A DNA stretch of 64,000 bases from DATKUK01 sp035530655 (GTDB taxonomy: Bacteria > Planctomycetota > Phycisphaerae > UBA1845 > DATKUK01), in NCBI GenBank assembly GCA_035530655.1, contig DATKUK010000098.1, forward strand, positions 7,089 through 71,088. Direction: 5' to 3'. A program made the translations under genes and the position numbers. The notes beneath the pieces were generated by a model, which was not told the DNA's origin, did no database searches, and saw only the letters and a program-made list of their open reading frames with translations. Shown here piece by piece: positions 26,170 to 34,777 of this stretch (positions are counted from its first letter, which is position 1; each line of letters opens with the position of its first letter).

Positions 26170-27240
26170 TCACTCAACGCACCCGGCCCGCCGCGACTCC
26201 TTCAATGCCTCACCCAGAACGGCCCCGGCCTCTACAACATCACCGTCGTCAACCCCGTAATGCGTCATCAGACGAATCCACTCGCCCCACGGCGCGCGCC
26301 AAGGCCCCGCCACCCCAACACCATGCTCCGCCGCATATCCCACGAACTTCTGTCCGTCGACCAGCTCGCCATCGAACGCAATGTCGATAATATTCGTCTG
26401 TACGCGATGAGCAAGCCTCAGCGGCGGCATCTCAGCTACCAGCCCAGCCAGTTGTTTGGCACGTCGATGATCCTCGCTGAGTCGAGACGGCATCTCCCGC
26501 AGCGCCACGAGCCCCGCTGCCGCCATCGCACCCCCCTTATGTATCCCGCCGCCAAGCATCTGGCGGTACTCCCTCGCACGATCGATCACCTCTTGCGAAC
26601 CGAGGACCAGCGAACCGAACGGCGCCCCCAGGCCCTTCGACAGACACACCTGTACGGTGTCCGCGCCATCTGTGAGATCAGCAACGCTCGTGCCGCTGGC
26701 CACAGCGGCGTTGAAGATCCTGGCTCCGTCAATGTGCAGTCTGAGCTCATATTCCCTCGCCACCGTGACCAGATCAGCAAGGACATCCTCCCCCCAGGCC
26801 ACGCCTCCGCGGAAACTGTGGGTGTTCTCCACGCAGATCACCCCCGCGCGATGGCCGATGTCGCAATTCCGCAGGCGCTCGCGGACCATCCCCCCAGCCA
26901 GCACGCCGTTCGTCTCGATCGGAATCAGTCGGCACCCGGCCAAACGCTCGAAGCCGCCTCCCTCCGACGACACAATGTGCGTCCACGGGTCAGCGATGAT
27001 CGCACCGCCCGGCTGCGAGATCGCCAGTAGACTGACGAGGTTGCCCATCGTCCCGCTGGCGACAAACAGCGCCGTCTCCTTCCCGAACATCGCAGCGCAC
27101 GCCTCTTCGAGCGCCGCAACGTTGGTGTCTTCGCCCCGCAGCGCATCTCCCCCAACCTCGGCCTCCGCCATGGCACGCCGCATGGCGGGCGTCGGCTCGG
27201 TATGGATATCACTGCGCAGGTCGATTCTGTACTTGCCCAA
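26170..27240 (-). CDS. ltaE: low-specificity L-threonine aldolase
   Basis: The 356-residue PLP enzyme splits L-threonine or allo-threonine to glycine and acetaldehyde. Family marks are DLRSDIHTEPTPAMRRAM at the start, FVASGTMGNLVS near residue 60, LHIDGARIFNAAV near 165 with the PLP-contacting Asp, and VQVCLSKGLGAPFGS near 195 with the Schiff-base Lys. The start is a TTG at 27240 with GAGG seven bases upstream. The C-terminus runs directly into the left copy of a direct repeat, so the last residues (ESRRAGCVE) may have been changed by the duplication. Related beta-eliminating enzymes are possible but the motif set fits LtaE. Confidence 0.92.
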   Translation of the reverse strand: MGKYRIDLRSDIHTEPTPAMRRAMAEAEVGGDALRGEDTNVAALEEACAAMFGKETALFVASGTMGNLVSLLAISQPGGAIIADPWTHIVSSEGGGFERLAGCRLIPIETNGVLAGGMVRERLRNCDIGHRAGVICVENTHSFRGGVAWGEDVLADLVTVAREYELRLHIDGARIFNAAVASGTSVADLTDGADTVQVCLSKGLGAPFGSLVLGSQEVIDRAREYRQMLGGGIHKGGAMAAAGLVALREMPSRLSEDHRRAKQLAGLVAEMPPLRLAHRVQTNIIDIAFDGELVDGQKFVGYAAEHGVGVAGPWRAPWGEWIRLMTHYGVDDGDVVEAGAVLGEALKESRRAGCVE

Positions 27241-27299
27241 TGGCGAACCTCATCTTTCCGGATAACGACTTACCGACAATCCCTTCAGGAGGCAAAGGG

Positions 27300-27451
27300 T
27301 GTCAGGATGCTCTACTGGCACTTCTTACTTCCCCCACGTGCCATCAGACCCTTTCACCAATATCAGCCTGTCGTCGCCCGGCCGGGGCAGCGTCAGGGCA
27401 GGCTGTGCGTCAACCGACACGGTCAACGCTTCGCCCGGCCGGGCCAGCTCG
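27300..27451. repeat. direct repeat, right copy
   Basis: Partner of 26019-26169. This copy is embedded in the intact end of the small gene at 27325-27585, so it is probably the source. Confidence 0.75.
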
Positions 27452-27585
27452 GTATTCAGCAGAATCGCGAACGACTCGATGTGCACGGTCGTCACAGCAA
27501 ACTCGCCCGGCCTGCTGCAAACCGCCTCGATCCGCGCGATCTCCGCCGCCTTGCCGGGTTCGTGCTGCTGCGACGAAGTACTCAT
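27325..27585 (-). CDS. small hypothetical protein, possibly a hydrolase tail fragment
   Basis: The 86-residue frame has no recognised family. Its second half (FAILLNTELARPGEALTVSVDG-like strands ending LILVKGSDGTWGK) resembles the beta-strand C-terminal tail seen after alpha/beta hydrolase domains in planctomycete esterases, so it may be the remnant of a longer gene. No ribosome binding site is seen before the ATG at 27585. Its end is duplicated at 26019-26169. It lies 43 bases after the lpxB stop on the same strand and might be cotranscribed with lpxB and ltaE. Confidence 0.4.
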   Translation of the reverse strand: MSTSSQQHEPGKAAEIARIEAVCSRPGEFAVTTVHIESFAILLNTELARPGEALTVSVDAQPALTLPRPGDDRLILVKGSDGTWGK

Positions 27586-27628
27586 GCTGGCCAGCCGTCC
27601 CGATTACAGAGCCCCTCGCACGTGCCGC

Positions 27629-28783
27629 CTAACGCGGCAGCATATCCAGCAGGATCTCCGCCGCCCCCTCCGACGCACCGGGACTCGCCAACGGCGCGAT
27701 CACCTGCCGCAACTCATCCCGCATTCGCCTCAGCCGGTCCGGGTGCAGCAGCATCTCGACAGCCGCCTGCCCGATGGGCTCGGCCGATCGGTAGTACGGC
27801 ATGAACTCCGGCACCACCTCGCGCCCCGCCAGCACGTTAATTAGCGCCAGGTGCCGCGTATGGATCAGCCACCGCCCGATGAGCTGGTACCCCCAGCGCG
27901 ATGCGTTATACATCACGATCATCGGCGTGCCGCGATACGCCACCTCCAGCGTCGCGGTGCCCGACGCCACCAGCGCCAGGTCGGCCGCCCGAATCATCTC
28001 AGCTCGATGGTCGTAGCAGAGCGTGGCTGCAAGACCACTGGCAGCCAAAGCCGGCTCGATCACCTCACCAGCCGCCTTGCTGGCTACCGAGATGAGGAAT
28101 CGCGCCGACGGGAACCGCCGGGCTACAATCCTCGCCGCATCGAGCTGACCCGGCAGCACCTCTCCAACTATGTGCCGCCGCGACCCCGGCAGCAAAGCCA
28201 CCACCGGCTGGCCGCTGCCACGAAGACCCGCAACCTGCTGGTCGTCCACCGTCTGGCTGGCCAACTGATCGAACAGCGGATGCCCAACGTAGGTCGCCTC
28301 GATCCCGTGCCCCGCGAAGTACGCCGGCTCGAAGGGCAGGATGCACGCCAGCCGATCCACACGCCGGCGGATCTTGCCCACCCGGAACTGCCCCCACGCC
28401 CACGTCTGCGGCGCCACGTAGTACATCACCGGCACGCCACGCCGCCGGCATCGCCTCGCCAGCGGCAGATTCAGCGTCGGCGAGTCGATCAGCACCGCCG
28501 CGGCAAACCTCCCCGCCGCAAGCAGCCGGTCCAACCGCCAGAGCACCCGAACCGCCACACCCACGTTGGCCACCGCCCCCAGCAGCATCGCCGACCGTCC
28601 CGCCAAGTCGGCAATCGGCTCACAGCCGGCTTCACGCATCATCGGGCCCGCCAGACCGGCGAATCGCACCTTGGGCGCCCGGCGAGCCATCGCCTGGATC
28701 AGCTCGGCCCCATACGTGTCGGCACTGGCCTCACACGCGCTGATCAGCACCGTTGGCTCGTCCGAACCGTCTAAATTGGCCAT
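27629..28783 (-). CDS. lpxB: lipid-A-disaccharide synthase
   Basis: The 384-residue protein is the GT19 glycosyltransferase that joins UDP-2,3-diacylglucosamine and lipid X to form lipid A disaccharide at the inner face of the membrane. Typical marks are the start VLISACEASADTYGAELI, FAGLAGPMMREAGCEP near residue 40, YYVAPQTWAWGQFRV near 125, and VALLPGSRRHIVGEVLP near 195. The later ASGTATLEVAYRGTPMIVMY near 280 forms the sugar-nucleotide pocket. Its length fits the family. Its presence shows a Gram-negative outer membrane with lipid A. The nearby MsbA-like exporter could move the product, though it is not in the same operon. Confidence 0.95.
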   Translation of the reverse strand: MANLDGSDEPTVLISACEASADTYGAELIQAMARRAPKVRFAGLAGPMMREAGCEPIADLAGRSAMLLGAVANVGVAVRVLWRLDRLLAAGRFAAAVLIDSPTLNLPLARRCRRRGVPVMYYVAPQTWAWGQFRVGKIRRRVDRLACILPFEPAYFAGHGIEATYVGHPLFDQLASQTVDDQQVAGLRGSGQPVVALLPGSRRHIVGEVLPGQLDAARIVARRFPSARFLISVASKAAGEVIEPALAASGLAATLCYDHRAEMIRAADLALVASGTATLEVAYRGTPMIVMYNASRWGYQLIGRWLIHTRHLALINVLAGREVVPEFMPYYRSAEPIGQAAVEMLLHPDRLRRMRDELRQVIAPLASPGASEGAAEILLDMLPR

Positions 28784-28944
28784 ATCGCGGCTGATCCCTT
28801 CGAAAGCCTCCAGAAGATCGCGACTCTACTGACCCACCCGTCGGCCTGCAACGATCGCCGACCGGCAAGCTCAACCCCCGGCTGAGGCGACCCGAGGCCC
28901 ACCCCGGGCACCAGCCGCCCTGCCAAGTGCCCAAACAAATGCCC

Positions 28945-28973
28945 TTGACCCGATCGGCGGGCGGCCCTAAGCT
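28945..28973 (+). promoter_or_regulatory. promoter for the rpsB-tsf-pyrH genes
   Basis: TTGACC (28945-28950) is followed after 17 bases by TAAGCT (28968-28973). The predicted leader of about 90 bases before the TTG start contains AGGAAACCTAGGGTTAAGG, which may fold and could be the site of S2 autoregulation known in other bacteria. That last point is inference. Confidence 0.5.
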
Positions 28974-29070
28974 TGGTGGCTCTTGTGCTCGCGGTCTTCA
29001 GTCGTAACCGCCTGCAAACAGGAAACCTAGGGTTAAGGAAAGCCCAAAATTCACACGGTGGAGGTGTAGC

Positions 29071-30039
29071 TTGGCGTCATCGTTGGTCCGCGAGTTGATC
29101 GATGCCGGGGTCCATTTCGGCCACCGCGTCAGTCGGTGGAACCCCAAGATGGAGCCCTACATCTTCGGCAAGCGGAATTCGATCCACATCATCGACATCA
29201 AAGAAACAGTCAAGGGCCTGCTGCGAGCCAAGAAGTTTATCGCGCAGATGGTCGCCGACGGCGATGACGTGCTGTTCGTCGGCACCAAACGCCAGGCGCG
29301 ACAGGCCGTCCGAACCCAGGCCGATCGATGCGGCATGCACTATGTCACCGAACGCTGGCTGGGCGGCACCTTGACCAACTTCCGTACCGTCCGCTCCCGC
29401 CTCCAACGCCTGGAAGAACTGGAAGGCTACGAGGCCAGCGGAGAACTGGACACCTTCTCCAAGAAGATGAAAGCCACCCTCCAGCGCGAGAAACGCAAGA
29501 TCGCCCGCAACCTCGGCGGCGTCAGACGGATGGAGCGGCTGCCCGGCACCTTGGTTATCGTTGACGTCCGGCGAGAACACCTCGCCGTCAAGGAGGCCAG
29601 GAAGCTTGAGATCCCCACCGTCTGCCTGATCGACACCGACAGCGATCCGGACTTCGCCGACATCCCCATCCCCGGTAACGACGATGCCATGCGCGCCGTC
29701 GAGCTGATGCTGACGCAACTGGCCGACGCGGTCGAGGAAGGCAAGAAGGGGCGGCTCGCTCCCTCCGAGGAGGCCGGCCCCCGCCGGCGTTCCCGTCGTC
29801 CTACCACGGCACGGGCCGATCGGCAGACGCCTGCCCAAGCCCCCGCCGAGGTACCAGAGCAGGCCCCAAGCGCCCAGCCGGGCACCGCCCCGCAGCCGCA
29901 GGCGGCGCAGGCAGACGCCGACCAGCCGGCGACTGAACCCCAGCCAACTCAGCCGGTTGCCACACCGTCCGAGCCCGATACAACAGGACCCGTCGAGGAC
30001 CAGAGTCAGGACGACAAGACACCGGACAGCGCCGGCTAG
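29071..30039 (+). CDS. rpsB: 30S ribosomal protein S2
   Basis: This 322-residue protein is ribosomal protein S2, which binds the head-body junction of the 30S subunit. Family features include LIDAGVHFGHRVSRWNPKM at residues 10-28, YIFGKRNSIHIIDI, VLFVGTKRQARQAV near 70, and RWLGGTLTNFRTV near 93. VCLIDTDSDPDFADIPIPGNDDA follows near 188. Residues from about 238 form a long proline, alanine and glutamine-rich tail not found in E. coli S2; such tails occur in planctomycetes. Translation starts at TTG 29071, set by GGAGG seven bases upstream; no ATG is suitably placed. It is the first gene of the S2-EFTs-UMP kinase set. Confidence 0.97.
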   Translation: MASSLVRELIDAGVHFGHRVSRWNPKMEPYIFGKRNSIHIIDIKETVKGLLRAKKFIAQMVADGDDVLFVGTKRQARQAVRTQADRCGMHYVTERWLGGTLTNFRTVRSRLQRLEELEGYEASGELDTFSKKMKATLQREKRKIARNLGGVRRMERLPGTLVIVDVRREHLAVKEARKLEIPTVCLIDTDSDPDFADIPIPGNDDAMRAVELMLTQLADAVEEGKKGRLAPSEEAGPRRRSRRPTTARADRQTPAQAPAEVPEQAPSAQPGTAPQPQAAQADADQPATEPQPTQPVATPSEPDTTGPVEDQSQDDKTPDSAG

Positions 30040-30120
30040 ACAACGCCGTATGCGCCAATAACCGGCCGCGATCGACGCGTGCCAACCGTCCTCTATAGAC
30101 TTGGAAGGAGCGAGATCTCA

Positions 30121-30963
30121 ATGGCGACGATCAGTGCAGCCGACGTCAAGGCGCTGCGTGACAAGACCGGGCTGCCCATGATGGACTGCAAAGCCGCCCT
30201 CGTCGAAGCCGGCGGCGATCACGAGAAGGCCACCGAAATCCTCCGCAAGAAGGGCGCTGCCGCGGCCGAGCGCAAGGCCGATCGCGAAACGGCCGAAGGC
30301 CGTATCGGCTGCTACCTCGATCAGCAGCAAGGTGTCGGAGCCCTGGTCGAGCTTCGTTGCGAGACCGCTCCGGTGGCCAAGAACGAAGGCTTCATCGCCC
30401 TGGCCAACGAACTGGCCAAAAGCGTCGCCCTCGCCGATACCCCCCCTGACGTGGAAACACTGCTTTCTCAGCCTCTGGCCGACGAGCCTGCAAAGACCAT
30501 TCGCGATCGGATCAACGACACCGTCAACATCCTTCGCGAGAACATGGCCCTGGCCCGCGCCGCACGGCTCGAGGGCACATTGGCCAGCTACGTGCACCAC
30601 AACGGGCAGGTCGGCGTGCTGACGCAGTTCCAGGCCGACCAGCTCGACCCCCAGTTGGCCGCCGATATCTGCATGCAGATCGCCGCCATGAGTCCTCTGG
30701 CCGTCTCACGCGACCGCATCGACCCCGAGTTGGTCAAGAAAGAGCTGGAAATCGCCCGCGACCAGGCAGCCCAGACCGGAAAGCCCGAGCAGATCCTCGA
30801 TAAGATCGCCCAAGGCAAGCTCAACAAGTGGTACGCCACCTGTGTCCTGTTGGAGCAGCCGTTCGTGCGCGAAGACAAGAAGACCGTCGAACAGGTGCTC
30901 AAGGCTGCCGGGGGCGTGGTCGTCAAGGATTTCGCGCGGCTACAGGTCGGTCTGGTCGCCTGA
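30121..30963 (+). CDS. tsf: elongation factor Ts
   Basis: The 280-residue protein is EF-Ts, the nucleotide exchange factor that reloads EF-Tu with GTP. The N-terminal UBA-like domain (ALRDKTGLPMMDCKAALVEAGGD) and the conserved core motif CETAPVAKNEGFIALANELA, where the TDF of E. coli is replaced, are visible. The C-terminal part VLLEQPFVREDKKTVEQVL is the coiled-coil/dimer region with the typical LLEQPFVKD element. The start ATG 30121 has GGAAGGAG upstream. It lies 81 bases after rpsB and 44 bases before pyrH, the classic order. Confidence 0.97.
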   Translation: MATISAADVKALRDKTGLPMMDCKAALVEAGGDHEKATEILRKKGAAAAERKADRETAEGRIGCYLDQQQGVGALVELRCETAPVAKNEGFIALANELAKSVALADTPPDVETLLSQPLADEPAKTIRDRINDTVNILRENMALARAARLEGTLASYVHHNGQVGVLTQFQADQLDPQLAADICMQIAAMSPLAVSRDRIDPELVKKELEIARDQAAQTGKPEQILDKIAQGKLNKWYATCVLLEQPFVREDKKTVEQVLKAAGGVVVKDFARLQVGLVA

Positions 30964-31007
30964 CGGCCGGTCGCACCACAACACAACCCAAGTCGGGGAC
31001 AGCCGCC

Positions 31008-31733
31008 ATGCCGGCAGGAAAGCCCAAGTATCGACGCGTCATCCTGAAAATCAGTGGCGAGGGGTTCTGCCGGTCAGGTCAGAGCGGCATCGACCAGGAG
31101 CAGCTTCAGAGCATCGCCCGCCAAATCGCCGACGTCGTCAACCTGAACGTGCAGACGGCCGTCGTGGTCGGCGGCGGCAACTTCATCCGCGGAGCCACCA
31201 TCGCCCAGCAGACCCAACTGCAACCCGCCACCGCCCACTACATGGGCATGCTGGCGACCGTGCTGAACGGGCTGGCCTTGCAGGACACCCTTGAGGCCTT
31301 GGACATCGCCACAAGGCTCCAATCCGCGATCAACATCTCCGCCGTGTGCGAACCGTTCATCCGCCGACGATGCATTCGCCATCTGGAGAAGGACCGAACC
31401 GTCATCCTGTCAGCCGGCACCGGCAATCCGTTCGTCACCACCGACACCTGTGCGGCCCTGCGAGCGACCGAAATCAGCGCCGACGTCCTGCTCAAAGCCA
31501 CCAAGGTGGACGGCGTGTTCGACAAAGACCCGGTCATTCACCCCGACGCCAAACGCTTCGACCGGCTCACCTACGACGAGGTCATCGACCGGCGCCTCAA
31601 AGTCATGGACGTCAGTGCCATCGATCTCTGCCAGCAGCATCGCGTGCCGATCGTCGTGTTCAATCTCACCGAACCGGGCAATATGAGACGCGTCGTCATG
31701 GGTGAGTCGGTCGGCACACTCGTAAGCGACTGA
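31008..31733 (+). CDS. pyrH: UMP kinase
   Basis: The 241-residue enzyme phosphorylates UMP to UDP, the first committed step to UTP and CTP. Signature blocks are RVILKISGEGF near residue 9, VVVGGGNFIRGATIA near 50, MGMLATVLNGLALQDTLE near 78, ILSAGTGNPFVTTDT near 130 and LLKATKVDGVFDKDP near 155. The length matches the bacterial hexameric PyrH family, which belongs to the amino acid kinase superfamily and is distinct from eukaryotic UMP/CMP kinase. It completes the translation-linked rpsB-tsf-pyrH set. The start is ATG 31008; a longer frame from 30828 overlaps tsf and is not used. Confidence 0.96.
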   Translation: MPAGKPKYRRVILKISGEGFCRSGQSGIDQEQLQSIARQIADVVNLNVQTAVVVGGGNFIRGATIAQQTQLQPATAHYMGMLATVLNGLALQDTLEALDIATRLQSAINISAVCEPFIRRRCIRHLEKDRTVILSAGTGNPFVTTDTCAALRATEISADVLLKATKVDGVFDKDPVIHPDAKRFDRLTYDEVIDRRLKVMDVSAIDLCQQHRVPIVVFNLTEPGNMRRVVMGESVGTLVSD

Positions 31734-31851
31734 CCTGCTCCGGTCTTCCGCCCTCCCCGCGCAAAAAAGAAGGGCTGCCATACGAGCTTGCGGCCCCGCC
31801 AAAAAGCCGTGCCCCACCGCGTATGGCCGGCAGCCGCCGGCGAACCAGGCG

Positions 31852-31995
31852 TCAGGCACCCAACAAGGGCAGCAGCGCCGAAACCAACGTCAGATAGGCG
31901 CTGCTCAGCACGAATCCCGTGCACCCGCCGGCGATCAGCACCACACTGCCGCTGACACCGGCCAGTCCGATCCACTTCAGGCTCCGTCCGTCCAT
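31852..31995 (-). CDS. small membrane or lipoprotein-like protein, 47 residues
   Basis: This short gene starts with ATG 31995, with GAGGAG eight bases upstream. The product has a hydrophobic N-terminal segment (WIGLAGVSGSVVLIAGGC), ending at a Cys that could be lipidated, although the -3 residue is Ala and not the usual Leu. A second hydrophobic run (SSAYLTLVSALLPLLGA) reaches the C-terminus. It lies 10 bases after the stop of the MsbA-like exporter gene on the same strand, so it is probably translated from the same mRNA. Its function is unknown; an exporter accessory peptide or envelope stress marker are both possible. Confidence 0.6.
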   Translation of the reverse strand: MDGRSLKWIGLAGVSGSVVLIAGGCTGFVLSSAYLTLVSALLPLLGA

Positions 31996-32005
31996 CCTCG
32001 TCTCC

Positions 32006-34174
32006 TCACCCGACGTCGCGAAACTGCCGCTCGTACAACGTCTTGTACAGCGGGCAACTGGCTACGAGCGTATCGTGGCTGCCCACCGCAATGATCTTGC
32101 CCTCGTCCATAACCACGATCTGATCCGCCTCGGCAATCGTGCTGAATCGATGCGCCACCACGAACGTCGTCCGCCCGTGCATGATCTCGTGCAGCGCCTT
32201 CTGGATCTTCATCTCCGACTCGGAGTCCACCTGGCTGGTGGCCTCGTCGAAGATGAGGATCGCCGGGTCACGCAGAATCGCCCGGGCAATCGCCAGCCGC
32301 TGCCGCTGCCCGCCGCTGAGTGTCAGCGCCGAGATTATCGCGTCGTACCCCACCCCGACTTGCCCGTTGTGCTCGCCCTGCAGTTGCTGGATGAAGTCGT
32401 CGGCATAGGCAGCCCTGGCCGCCACCACGATTTGCTCGTCCGTCTTGTCCGGCTGGCCGTAGGCGATGTTGTTGCGGACCGTGTCGGTGAAGATCACCGT
32501 GTCCTGCGTCACCAAACCGATCTGACCTCGCAGGCTCGCCAGCGACACGTCGGCCAAGTCGGATCCGTCAAAAAGCACCTGGCCCCGCTGCGGCTGGTAA
32601 AACCGCATCAGCAGAAGGCACAGCGTGGTCTTGCCCGACCCGTTCGGCCCGACAATGGCCGTGACCTGGCCGGCTCGGACCTTCAGATTCACGCCGCGAA
32701 GGGCCGGCGTCTCCGGTCGGGCCGGATAGGCGAACCACACGTCACGAAACTCGATCCACTCCCGAAGCCTCGCCAGCGAGACGCGCCGCGTCGCCGTCTC
32801 CGGCGGCTCCTCCGAAGGCATGTCGACGACTGCGAACATTCGCTGGGCGGCCGCGTCGGCCTCCTGGAGGTGGTTGTTCACGTTGGCCAACTTGCGGATC
32901 GGGTCGAACATGGCCGCCAGACAAACCACCGACGCGATGAAGCTGCCGGCCAACCCACCCGCCGCAACGTCCTGCTTGAACACCAGGTATCCGGCAAACA
33001 GCACGAACGCTCCCACCGCCGTCACACCCACAAACTCCAGGATCGGTGAGGTGGCCGCGTCGATCCGCGCGATCTTGAGTTGCTGGCGAAGAATGCGCCG
33101 CTGCTGGCGGAAAAAACGCACCCGCTCGCGGCGCTCGGTGTGGTAGGCCTTGACGATCTGAATGCCGGCGATCTTCTCGTCCAACAGCTCGATCAGATGA
33201 CCCCAGGCCATCAGCGACTTCTTCTGAGCGCGACGAATCCGCCGACCGAACTGCACGATCAGCACCGCCGCCGCCGGCGTGGCTACCACCACCGACAGCA
33301 CCAACTGCCAGTTCAGATACATCGCCAGCACGAACACCCCCACCGCCTTGAGCGGCTCGCGTATCGTCTTGCCGAACAGCGAGCGCATGCCCTTGCGGAT
33401 AACCTCCGAGTCGCGTGCAAAGCGCGACATCGTGTCGCCCGCCTGCTGTTGGCTGAACCACCCCATCGGCGCCTGCAATACGTGCGCGTAGGCCAGCGTC
33501 CGCATGTCCAGCAGGCCCCGCTCCGACACCAGTTCCACCATGTATTCGTGCGTAAACCGACTCACCCCACCCAACAGCGAGAACACCAGCAGCGTGCCGA
33601 TCACCAGCGCCAGCATCCGCATCCTGCTGACCAGCGTCAGCTCCCTCGGCAGCAGGGCCGCCACGTCCAGCATGCGATGCTGACGCCATCCCAGCGACTC
33701 CGGCGTGATGTCCACCTGAGCTTGTCTGCCGTCGTCATACATCAGGTCGATCCGGGCTGGCCTGCCCTCCGGCAGCGCGCAGATGTGGCGGTATAGCTCC
33801 ACATCCGTCCCGTGCTGCCCATTGATCGCGACGATCCGATCCACACGTGCCATACCGGCCAGGGGCGAGTTGGGATCCGCGTCGACCTTCAGCACTTTGA
33901 TATAAGGCTTGGGCGGCACATCCTCGGGAAAGTCGCAGTCCAGCCGGTCCTCAGCGACGTGTCGGTACAGCCAGTCGCCCACCGTCTCATGCCGCGAGAA
34001 CATCACCGTCAGGAACGGTATGATCGACGAGACAGTCAGGGTGTAGAAGATGCTCACGCCGACCGCCGCCGCCAACCCCGTCGCCAGATAGCGGCGATGA
34101 GGCCAAATGTACCCCAGCGCACGGCGGAAGTACCGTAACCTAAGCTCTGAAACGTCTTTGCGCCTGCGGCTCAA
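32006..34174 (-). CDS. MsbA-like ABC exporter with a PDZ-like insert
   Basis: The half-transporter of about 722 residues has a membrane domain and an ATPase domain in one chain. The ATPase shows GPNGSGKTT near residue 515, TLSGGQRQRLAIARAIL near 620 and ILIFDEATSQVDSESE near 640. Between the first membrane helix (about residues 22-45) and the second (about 195-215) sits an insert of about 125 residues. It contains VDADPNSPLAGMARVDRIVAINGQ, a clear PDZ-like segment, placed in the periplasmic loop. Such exporters move lipid A or other lipids outward. The start is uncertain: TTG 34174 with GAGG upstream is favoured, and no ATG is close. A tiny hydrophobic protein gene follows directly. Confidence 0.85.
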   Translation of the reverse strand: MSRRRKDVSELRLRYFRRALGYIWPHRRYLATGLAAAVGVSIFYTLTVSSIIPFLTVMFSRHETVGDWLYRHVAEDRLDCDFPEDVPPKPYIKVLKVDADPNSPLAGMARVDRIVAINGQHGTDVELYRHICALPEGRPARIDLMYDDGRQAQVDITPESLGWRQHRMLDVAALLPRELTLVSRMRMLALVIGTLLVFSLLGGVSRFTHEYMVELVSERGLLDMRTLAYAHVLQAPMGWFSQQQAGDTMSRFARDSEVIRKGMRSLFGKTIREPLKAVGVFVLAMYLNWQLVLSVVVATPAAAVLIVQFGRRIRRAQKKSLMAWGHLIELLDEKIAGIQIVKAYHTERRERVRFFRQQRRILRQQLKIARIDAATSPILEFVGVTAVGAFVLFAGYLVFKQDVAAGGLAGSFIASVVCLAAMFDPIRKLANVNNHLQEADAAAQRMFAVVDMPSEEPPETATRRVSLARLREWIEFRDVWFAYPARPETPALRGVNLKVRAGQVTAIVGPNGSGKTTLCLLLMRFYQPQRGQVLFDGSDLADVSLASLRGQIGLVTQDTVIFTDTVRNNIAYGQPDKTDEQIVVAARAAYADDFIQQLQGEHNGQVGVGYDAIISALTLSGGQRQRLAIARAILRDPAILIFDEATSQVDSESEMKIQKALHEIMHGRTTFVVAHRFSTIAEADQIVVMDEGKIIAVGSHDTLVASCPLYKTLYERQFRDVG

Positions 34175-34777
34175 TGCAGCCAACCTCACAAGATCACTGG
34201 CGGACAGTCTACCGCCGCATCGCTCGGCTGTCACCGCAGCAGTCCGACCCGCCGCCCGAACGACCGCTCTGCAGGTGATCGCGTCAGACTGCCCGCTGCG
34301 GGTCGCCCCTTGCGTTTCAAGCCTCCGAGAAAACAAGACTTACGTGGTAGCAGCGAAGTCGTGCTCGCCGTTCGGCATGCGTGGCCGGACGGGGTCAGGG
34401 GGGCGCCGACATATCACATCCGTATCACCCCACGTTCCGCGCCGAACTCGCGGAACCGTATTGCCGCCATACCCTCTCGGGCAGGAGCGCGAGCATACGC
34501 GAGGCCCCCAGACCCCTTGCATATCCAAACCGGCGCATCTACGATACGGTTATATCGTTTTGGGGCGGGAGCATTATCCGCCACCGGGAGGTGTTCCGCC
34601 GGACCTTGGGCGAAGGCGGGTATTACCAAGACGTGAAGCGTTCGCAGCACGTCTCACCGGGACGCATGACAGCGTGAGACGGTCGACGGGGCACTAACCA
34701 GCGGAGTTGACTCGCGCGGCGGGGCGGGGTGCTTGGTGCCTGAGGAGAACTGGGAAGTCGCCACTGAGGCAAAACAC
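34175..34777. other. intergenic between the exporter and the TIR-CHAT gene
   Basis: This region separates divergent genes and holds a probable promoter for the TIR-CHAT gene. I see no other gene. The leftmost part may encode the true N-terminus of the exporter if its start lies farther upstream. Confidence 0.4.
34517..34545 (+). promoter_or_regulatory. promoter for the TIR-CHAT gene
   Basis: TTGCAT (34517-34522) and TACGAT (34540-34545) are separated by 17 bases and are followed by an AT-rich GGTTATATCG stretch. The leader to the ATG would be about 225 bases. Confidence 0.45.
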
